A stretch of DNA of 64,000 nucleotides from Blasia pusilla (lineage: Eukaryota > Marchantiophyta > Marchantiopsida > Blasiales), in NCBI GenBank assembly GCA_050084515.1, contig CM114275.1:14136001-14200000 (forward strand), read 5' to 3'. The notes below the pieces were generated by a model that saw only the letters and a list, made by a program, of their open reading frames with translations, was not told the origin of the DNA and did not search any database. The position numbers were made by a program, and so were the translations under genes. Shown here piece by piece: positions 55,901-64,000 of this stretch (its first letter is position 1; every line of letters starts with the position of its first letter).

Positions 55901-58441
55901 CTAGAACTGCAAAAAGATCAAAAAGAATACGTTCTCTCCATCCATTAATCTAAATAAATGGTGATTCTTCTACTACCATGAATAGATGAAATTTATGGTC
56001 CATCGGTCACTTGTAAGGGTCCTCGTAGATGCATATCATAAAAGATGAGAGAAAATGCCCAGAAGAAGAAACAGCCAATTGCTACAAGTGTACAGTATTA
56101 CTAATATGAGGATCTTCTTCCCTACAGTATATAAACTCAAAACATGACAAACACCAATGCAACTGTTTCTTGTCAGCAAGGACCTTCAACAAGTGCTTGT
56201 AACTTTACTTTCCACTTGCATTCATCAAGCCTATTTACGCAGGAGACAAATTTGCTGACAGAATACCTAGGCTAGTTGTTTGTGTGAAAAGATGGCCTTT
56301 GACTTAAAGATGTAAGCTTCCACAGTAGATTAGTCTAATAGAAAACCCCACCTGAACTAACACATAAATCTTAAGCAGGTAAGGGACCTACCTTGTCCAA
56401 TAGATAATGGGAATGAAAGTTACCTCGACCGAGTTAAAATTGCTACAGAACCATTTACAGCATGTTTGCTCCACATGACCAAAGTATATCTATGCCAAGA
56501 TTAAGAATAGCCAATAAAACGGAAGGCAGAAAAACATTACCAGAAATGGTGAGTGGATAGTGGCCACTACTTTGTTCGGTTTTCACGATCAGTTCATGCA
56601 GAAGAGTGCCAGGGAAAGCCCCTCCATCACTGATGAACCCAACAGATATGTAGTATTAGGAGAAATTTTTATCTACCATAGATTGGTTTGGTTTGAAAGG
56701 GGAAACATATTTGAATACCACACAGCATACTTTCCCACATTATCCTCCAACCTAGAGGAAATCCTTAACATAGGTTGCCAACCAGTACCCAGCAAGCATA
56801 AATGCTACAAAGTCCAAAAATCATCAATTCAGATACAGAGTTTGAAATAATATGACTCTGTAATAACATGGACTTTATTCTGTCAATATCATGGGCTTTA
56901 CTGGCGTATCTAGATATGAAATGCTACTCACTTAGGAGTACCATCAAAAGAAGCCATATTGAAGGCTCTAGAAAAAAGCCAATCCAAACCAACACAGCCG
57001 CAGGACCTAAGAACCTCTGATATGCTTTTCTCAAGGACTGTGCAGTTAAGGATCTCCTAGTATAAGGCTGGACTTGTAAGGTATAAGCTCTAGCTACCGA
57101 ACGTTACTAGAAGTCCAGAGGTTGTGAATAGAGTACACATAGAGTCTATTCACCAACTTTCAGCAAATTGAGAGTGGTACTAAATACTAAATGTATTTGG
57201 ACATCAGTGTTGGTTCTGATTATGTCTGGTGTCTCAAAAGCACATACCTGAAACTCAAGTAACTTCCCGAAGGTTGTAGAAGAATGCTTTGACATAGCTC
57301 TGTCATCACTCTCTCAGGACAGCTGAACATAGAACAAATAATGAAAATCTGAGATGAGTAGATGGACGTACACACCACGCATCACAGCTTGGAAAATATT
57401 AATAGAGCTATGTACAGTAATGTTGAACTCAGATTTTGAGATTGTAGATTACTTTGCTTCTTAACTACACAGGTGCAAGTGAGATTGACTTGGGTACCAG
57501 AAACGCTATGGTCAAGTTGAGCTGTCCTCAATGGTGTAAGAGCATTTCTCACAACCAGACTCCAGACTCCTAGTTGAGACTCTGAATGTTGAAATTAAGG
57601 GAATACCATAACGAAAACGATGAGAGGATGCCAATACAGGAAGCCACCATCACATCCTCTCCAGTAGTTTGCACCAGAGCATTAATCACAGAGCAAACCA
57701 TGCTCACTACATCAAGTCTGCAAAAGACCAATGGAAATCCAGCTGCTAAGCTCTTCAGTAACAGTAACGCACGTGCTCAATATCAAAAAGGAAATCTTCC
57801 GAGACACAACCTTTTTCTATCCTCCGAGCTCACAGAGTCTCTGGTCATAAAAGAACGGAATGTATGATTCATTACTTAATAAACTAATAACTCAGACGGT
57901 CTTCATTTCGTAATACAATGATAGAAAGGGTACCTCAAAGAACTCTCCATTCGTCCATCACTTCGTGCAGTAACTGTAGCAGTGGCCACATCTAGATCTA
58001 AAAGAAGTTGAGTGAGAACCTACAAGATTTTGAAGTTGGACGCTGTCATGGGTCATCACGAAAGATTAAATCTCATTATAGAGAGTACATCACATGATCT
58101 TCTGATCAAAACTTGCTTACTAATGGAAAATCCCAAGGCATAAAATAAGAATGTCTGTGACAAGTCCATGTTTGTTAAAAAGGGAAGGACAGTAGAATGG
58201 GTGACAGTAATCTTCATGGGTTTTACCTTGTTCGAGGAAAGCATACGATTTATAAGCTCGAGAATAGCAAGGACTTCATCAGACTGATAGCTGCTTGATG
58301 CTCGTTGTAACATCCGAAGAAGAAGAACAACCATTCCACTATGTCTGCACTGCAGACATATGATGGTGTCAGCAACTGCCTGAGCCCTTTCATCAGACAT
58401 TTCTCCAGGAATGAACCTACAAAGTGAATCAACAGCAGCAT
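52953..58441 (-). CDS. NUP188: Nucleoporin NUP188, central exons
   Basis: Continuation of the same gene. Exons read by eye, all with GT donors and AG acceptors in matching phase: 58227-58441, 57934-58019, 57607-57717, 57248-57322, 56932-56967, 56541-56629, 55758-55906, 55317-55466, 54986-55108, 54662-54769, 53965-54072, 53641-53754, 52953-53140. Conserved segments: YPLTISVLDLCKTMVEKG across 56541/55906, GNLFVNHGHWKYRHWHERW and the following TTKVLQVLRIIV across 55758/55466, LFEATIDLLTGAVKWQPALV across 53641/53140. A 36-nt microexon (56932-56967) is supported by phase on both sides. The exon at 52953 joins 52514 through a split Ser codon. No stops inside exons. Introns range from about 76 to about 900 bp. 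Confidence 0.85.
54556..54695. repeat. Tandem duplication spanning a NUP188 exon end
   Basis: ACAATGCAAAAGATTACATG...CCCCATTACGAGAGAAACTC (54556-54612) and ACAATACAAAAGATTACACG...CCCCATTCCGAGAGAAACTC (about 54628-54684) are direct repeats ~74 bp apart. The second contains the 3' end and donor site of exon 54662-54769. The first lies in the downstream intron and has lost the donor (GTAAGG reads GTACAG). Confidence 0.7.
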
Positions 58442-58699
58442 CTACAGGTGGCAAAATGTTTTAGAGCAAGCCTGTCTTTCAAGTAAGTCATGTGAGATAA
58501 ATACATTTTACATAAAGGTATCAGGCTTAAACCAAATGTGTGCTAAGGGAACTATCTAATGCTGCTACTCTTAGTGGTCCTTCATCTAACTAGCCACTTG
58601 GGCACTTGGCTAAAGCAGCGCTGTATCTCTTAGATGGGGTTTCACGCTTAAATATCTGGAACCATCTCACGTCCTACTTTTAGTGGTTCCCCATCTAGT

Positions 58700-58795
58700 C
58701 ACTTGGCCACCATCCAGACTGGTATATAGTCTGGGTAAAACTAGTAGGCTATCTTGTCCCTGGCCACCATCCAGACTGGTATATAGTCTGGGATA
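58700..58795. repeat. Direct duplication of a palindrome in a NUP188 intron
   Basis: TGGCCACCATCCAGACTGG, then TATATAGTCTGGG, occurs at about 58705 and again at about 58762. Each unit contains the inverted pair CCAGACT...AGTCTGG around GGTATAT. Confidence 0.7.
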
Positions 58796-59040
58796 TGGAT
58801 GAGCATAGTCTACTAAGTTCTCCATAAAGTTCATGCGCAGCTTTGCTATCGTATCATTGCCATTGTCATACATTTCTCATATATTTCTAACAAGTCATAC
58901 TTTAATTGCCTTAGTAGAGCTTTGCTAGATAACAACAGTCAGAATGGTCCATGAGTACTACGAAGTAATCTCAAGTCCAACCCAAAAGAAGAGGTTCTCT
59001 ATCAGGGTGAATAGAATATGAGTAACAAAGGTGCTAGTAC

Positions 59041-62000
59041 CATTTAACAACATTGATGACAGATGAATGTACCCTGAAATCATTCCTCTTGCAAAGATTG
59101 TGTCAAATATTAGGCTGCACACTTTAACTACTTCACTGGCCTTTTCAATAATCTTGGAATAACTTTTGAGAAGAGTTGAGGCTTCAGTGAAGCAAGTACG
59201 ACTTGTGGTAATCTCAAAAAGCAGTCTTGTCAAATGTCGAGAGTGGTTACCATGAACCAAAGATTCATGATGTGCTAAAAACACCATAGAGACATCCTGC
59301 ACTTCCAAAGAAATCAGCCAAGATGGGAATCTCACCTCCCAGCGCACAAGGCATACACTTCCAGTCAGCTCTTTCAGTATATATCCAGATGTACCCGCTG
59401 GTATGAGCAAGCCTGGAGCATCAGGGACTTGCAAAGCTATTCTTGTCCGTACTCTGCTTCCAGTCTCATCCATCAAGGACAATTCGTCATGTTGGTACAA
59501 ACATGTAATATCGACCATCTTATAGAGGAAATCATATCTGCATTAACAAAAGCATACCCATCACCATAACTAAGTTCAGACTTCAGCTGCGCATTAGAGC
59601 ATATATTATTATTTGCAACATCTTCAAGCCTGGATAGAAGAGACGAAGGAATAATGTTTGTGACACAAGTGAAGAGGTCCACAAACATCTAACAAGGCTT
59701 TGGATCTTTGAAACTTACACACATTCTGCTGGCCATGTTCCTTCGCATTGGGCAGCCAGCAAGCGAACGAGAGAGAGAGTTTGATAAGGAAACAAATCCC
59801 TCAGGGAAAACAATACATTCCGAATTGGCCCATCAATTATACTGTCACGATCCCAAAGCTCTGAGCAAAGAGCTTCCTGCATTTCAGTCATTTGTGCCTT
59901 CTTCAGAGTTATGATGGATATGGCAAAAGCTAAATGCTGTTATCTAGACTTATGAAAGCAAACTTGCGAGACAAGAAGCTGAGGACATATGACTAGACTT
60001 CAGACTCAATAAAAGGGAATTTTAAAAACTTACCTGACCCCGATAGATTTCAGTGAGAATATCAATCAGAATATCATGTCCATCAAGGCTCATCTGGAAA
60101 GGGGGGGAAAAACGGACATGAGAAGCTGGAGAAAGAACACAGAGTTAATCAATTTCAAGGCTGCCGTTATGAACCCAAGTCTGGGATCATTTTGGTATTC
60201 CAATCCATACTCATCTACCTGCACTTCGCCCTTACACCCGTATTCAAGAATGGATAAATAAGTGAACACAAGTGGTTCACCCACCTGTGAGGCAAAATCA
60301 TAAGCCGCCAAAAAAGCTGCCATGAGTGTCTTGATGACACTTTTATACCCGCCAACTTGGATCTGATATAAGAAAGATAACAAAATATGAGATGAACGAG
60401 ATATCCGCGATGTTAACAGAAAGTCTACCAACAAACATGACAAGCTATTCTAAACTTTATGCAACAGAGCCTAATACAGCTGAAAACAGACAACAGATAG
60501 AGCAGAGCCAGAAAGGACACTTCCATGTTGAAAAATGTTAATATCTAGTTTAGTCATGCCCTAACACTAGTTAGTTGGATACTAACTTGGCTGGATACCA
60601 ACTTAGTGAGCGTGTCACCAACTTGGCTGGACACTAATTTAGTAAGCGGGACAAAGCCTAGAGTTCTTATATGTTTAAGGATAATCTCGAATTAGGGTTG
60701 GCCACCATCAGGTATTAAGGGTCTGAAATGCTGTCTCATGTATTTATTGTCTCTGCCTAGAGTCAGAAGATAATTCTACAGTACGCACAGCTTTTAGTGA
60801 GGACTCCTGAGACTCTGATGAGTTGTCCAGCCCTAGCCATGCTGCAGAGTGATGTTAGAGAAAGGAAGAGGAGATTGGCAGAGTTCTGTGTTTGCTAGAG
60901 CCTCACAGGAAGGAAGGTTCTTTTGTCCAGATAGCTGATGAAGATTGTTTGTGCTTAGTGATGAGGGCCATGTGTGATCTATGAGCTGGACACTTCTAAG
61001 GATCTGTGTTGTGAACGTCTAAGCATCTGTGTTGTGAACGCAAGGTGTGACTGTAGAATCCCCCTAAGAATCTGAAAGTTCATGAGGAGAGTCATATCAT
61101 GATATCGATCTGATTAGACAAGTGGGCTAGAAACCGATTTGCTGATTGTGCACATTGAATTCATGGATGGATTAGCTTAAGCTTGTTCTGATTTTGCACA
61201 AGGAGATACTTCATTCCAGAAGATTAGCAGCAAGAACACAAAAAAGTTAATCCATACAATATCCTGAAGACTAAAGTAGTGTGGCAAATGATCTCTTTGC
61301 AGATAAAGATAAATGCCTTATCGCAAAACACTTGAATCACGCAGACAATCATTCAAGTCTCTTACATCTGATTCTTGAAAATATTCATCACGAAGCATGT
61401 CACGCAAGAAGTTGTATGCTCCAGCATCATATGCCTGTCTCACATAGCCTGTATGCTCTACTTCCTGCAAACAGAAATTATGATTGTGACAGATTTTTGT
61501 CTGTCTCCTCTTTGACATGATGTGGTAACTTTCTAGTAAACGCACAAATCATGGGTGAGTACACTGAAAAGCTGCCCCATGTAGCCCAGAACAGCGAGAC
61601 GTTAAGTGACCCCAGGCTCAGAGAAAGAAAATCGTAGAGCACAGTTAGGAACTTACTGCTAATACTGACTGCCCATCCATGAGGGGGAGAAAAGAGACGA
61701 GGCACAGAAATGTGGCCCAACTCAGTAAGATTGGCCCATACTCAGGAGCTCTTCCCAAATCCAACCCTGCCATTACTGCATCTAGTTGTTGTAACTCATC
61801 CACTGAGAGAGCATATCCGCCCTGACTGTTACACATATTAACCAATCAAATCTAAGATCAGACACTCATCCTTAGGAGAGCTTGTGGAAATTGCCAGAAA
61901 ACCAACTTCTCCTGTAGGCTCCCTACAATACTCCCAAAAGGATTCATTCATATCATATTCCTTAGAGCAGTGAGGCTCTTAAATCAGATAGCTAACATTC

Positions 62001-64000
62001 TTCTGGACTCTATCAAATGTTTTTCACAGTAAGCAAAAGACCGTATACTATATTGAAATATATTGTTGTCACACTCACTCTGATTATGAAGATGAAATAA
62101 CTAGATAGGAGTTTCAATACGCAGCATGACAAGACAATGGTGATACAGAAGGCGGATTAACCTGAAAGGAGTTTCACTATGCACCATCAGAAGTAAACTC
62201 TCAAGATCCAATGCCTCGATAATAATGAGGACACCTTGATGCCTGGCATGCCTGAGAGACTTCTCTACTTCTGGTGTTAAGGCTAATATTTCATTCCTGT
62301 TTCCCCCAACTGCAAGGTCCTGCTGTCATTCAACAACAGCACGGACACAAGATAAAACTAAAGCAACCAACTGGAAAAGATTGGTAAGAGTCCAGCAAAG
62401 AGAGCACAAGTTCCCAAACAAACTCTACAGGAGCAAATTTGCTGATTCGGCAAGGATTTACCATTTTGTTATCAGATTGAAGTGTGTTAGTATCTGGCAA
62501 TCAAAAGGGTCTAATTTCAACAAAAAGTGGCACAACTTCCAATTTCAACTTCTGTGGACAGCAAATAGAAGCTTCCTGCGTAGGCTGTGCAATCACACAT
62601 GGATTGTAAGACCTGTAACGTGCGAATTGAAGGTTTCTAATTTAGGTTGACATGGCAAACCTACTAAAAGTTCATCTGAGAGCTGCACACCAATGTTTGA
62701 TGCTAGGGTATTAGAGCAATAAGAGTTTTCTCTTGGCTGCCTACCTCAAAAATAATCAACAGCTCTTTCAGACGTGTGAGCTTGCAAACACAAAGTGGTT
62801 CATAGTACAAAAGGAATATGTTGTCCAGCAGGAGAGTATGCTCCAGAGCTGCTTCCTCTGCCCACAAATCAGCAGATTGACGGTTCTGGAAAAACACTGT
62901 TTGTTAGTGGACTCCAACTCTACATATAAAATTCTTCATGTTGCAAATGTAGAGCTATCCTTCACACCCACCATATAGTGTATCATAATGGTAGGCGAAG
63001 TTTCATAAACACAATTCTCGTCAAAACTATCTAAATGGTTTCAAAATCCTACTTGTAACAATCTAACCAAATTTTCATCTCAAACAAGCTCAAAGAAGGG
63101 AGAGAAACTGGACACCAGATGCTGAGGTTGAGGAGAATTTATAGATTCTTTCAAAACTTCCACAAGCTTATCCTCTAGTCCATCGTTCAACAATCTTGCA
63201 ACCTCCTCGGATATTGCTTGCAAGGACCTTGCAGGAGTATTTTCCTCAGCCACTGCCAAGAATCAGAAATACAAACAAGCATTATGGGATTTCCAGTAAA
63301 TATGAATACTTGGGAGCTTCAAAGTGAGCAATCACTGAGGAGTGCATTGCTCTACTAACTTTAAAAGATGAGGGGGATCGGGCTCTTACTTTGACATGTG
63401 AGTAGAAGCCGTGTAGTTTTCAAGAGACTTTGCCTCTCCATGTAGTAACTCAGCATGATCTGCCATGAAAAGATGGAGAGACCATGCGCAGAAAGTATCA
63501 AAACAAAGTACTTTCACACTTTCAATTTCTTGGGAACATTTCTTCCTGACACACCTCACAGAATGGATCCTTAATCAATAAAAGAGTGAAGGACATGTAC
63601 ACTGCAGAGGGTACTCTTCCTGCCCTGGACCATGTTTACTGGAATCTGCTCCATGAAAGACTCTCCAACTTGTGGTAGGTAACTTACTATAAGGCTCAAA
63701 GGGTGCCAGTTAAATGTAGGCGAAGAAAAAGGATGAAGAACAAGTCTATATAATGCAATCAAAATATTCACTTACGGTTGAAAGAAGCACACTATCAATC
63801 GGAGTAGAGTGAACAGATTCACAAACTCTGCTGGACAGAATATACGCTTGAATCTCATCCAGAACCTTCAACCCACACAGGAAGCACAGATTAGCAAATA
63901 CAATCCAATACTTAACAAAATCGAAATATCTGATTGCTACTCCAACGACAATTTCCAGGGACATCAGTCGGTGAAAAGTCGTTACAACTCTATGAGGTAG
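59041..64000 (-). CDS. NUP188: Nucleoporin NUP188, N-terminal half exons (5' end outside window)
   Basis: Exons in gene order: 63776-63865, 63640-63694 (tentative), 63555-63601, 63390-63459, 63086-63252, 62745-62885, 62162-62319, 61657-61825, 61366-61464, 60285-60362, 60034-60093, 59721-59876, 59620-59688, 59041-59518. Landmarks: IMLSYYMERQSLLKTTRLLL, HTLLLDNIFLLYYEPLCVC, GVLIIIEALDLESLLLMVHS, YALSVDELQQLDAVMAGLDL, EVEHTGYVRQAYDAGAYNFL, GYKSVIKTLMAAFLAAYDF, DILIDILTEIYRGQEALCSE, LVRLLAAQCEGTWPAEC, LLIPAGTSGYILKELTGSV and CLVRWEVRFPSWL. Phases agree at every join except that the exon at 63640-63694 rests on phase alone. The start codon and first exons lie beyond 64000. The donor after 59041 (G|GTACTA) is weak, though phase fits the next exon. 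Confidence 0.82.
60530..61300. repeat. Candidate repeat insertion in a NUP188 intron
   Basis: The largest intron of this part (60363-61365) contains internally repetitive sequence: ACTAACTTGGCTGGA, CACCAACTTGGCTGGACACT and similar words at 60578-60645, and GATCTGTGTTGTGAACG and CATCTGTGTTGTGAACG at about 61000-61040. It resembles a decayed LTR, but no terminal pair or coding sequence was found. Confidence 0.35.

Noticed and set aside
59519-59619. Apparent frameshift in NUP188 between two overlapping open frames
   Set aside because: A 101-bp GT-AG intron (GAT|GTTGCA ... TATAAG|ATG) in phase 0 explains it without any mutation.
47100-63865. NUP205 as the identity of the large gene
   Set aside because: The C-terminal (PEILHGLQ, MEMTLYLEVC, FQSLKRI) and central (YPLTISVLDL, NHGHWKY) segments fit plant NUP188 as I know it; NUP205 shares only the general fold.
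1-64000. tRNA, rRNA, CRISPR arrays or bacterial-type operons
   Set aside because: None recognised; the TGGTATC sequence at 37484 is a retrotransposon primer-binding site, not a tRNA gene.

Overview
The window is land-plant nuclear DNA. It holds spliced host genes with GT-AG introns (a plant NUP188 nucleoporin and the remains of a plant BIG-type Sec7 ARF-GEF) inside a dense, old, nested mix of Ty1/copia and Ty3/gypsy LTR retrotransposons, a LINE, CACTA DNA transposons and a Helitron. Nothing bacterial, organellar or CRISPR-like was seen. The gypsy family and the moderate divergence of NUP188 from the angiosperm type make me think of a non-angiosperm lineage, but this is only an impression.

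Layout. 1-2.02 kb: the 3' part of a BIG ARF-GEF pseudogene, minus strand. 2.3-3.4 kb: a copia 3' end and LTR fragment. 3.4-6.35 kb: a decayed CACTA transposase. 6.35-8.8 kb: a minus-strand copia 3' half. 9.0-10.1 kb: an element with ~150-bp inverted ends. 10.1-11.5 kb: copia and gypsy pol fragments. 13.5-20.1 kb: a minus-strand gypsy gag/protease/DNA-methyltransferase remnant flanked by LTR pieces. 20.8-21.3 kb: Helitron ends. 22.2-27.8 kb: the 5'/Sec7 part of a BIG pseudogene, plus strand, broken by LTRs. 28.3-37.7 kb: a composite minus-strand copia carrying a CACTA fragment and two LINE insertions in opposite orientations. 37.8-40.4 kb: inverted copies of repeats already seen at 6-10 kb, plus a ~180-bp tandem repeat. 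41.2-42.4 kb: an unrecognised decayed ORF. 42.5-46.7 kb: low-information sequence with small duplications. 47.1 kb to the end: NUP188 on the minus strand, the only gene that looks intact, with about 35 exons in consistent splice phase and its 5' end outside the window.

Most notable: at 14.84-15.38 kb a single frame carries a cytosine-5 DNA methyltransferase-like domain (motif I LDLFGG, then motif IV WPC). It lies directly downstream of a retroviral-type aspartic protease and gag, so the gypsy family appears to have captured a DNA methyltransferase. A reverse-transcriptase part apparently of the same family lies in the opposite orientation at 10.5-11.5 kb. Second, one BIG-type gene is represented by two oppositely oriented pieces that overlap by one exon, pointing to duplication/inversion amid the repeats.

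Exon boundaries were read by eye from splice consensus and phase; treat them as accurate to a few bases. TE boundaries without a stated terminal motif are approximate.
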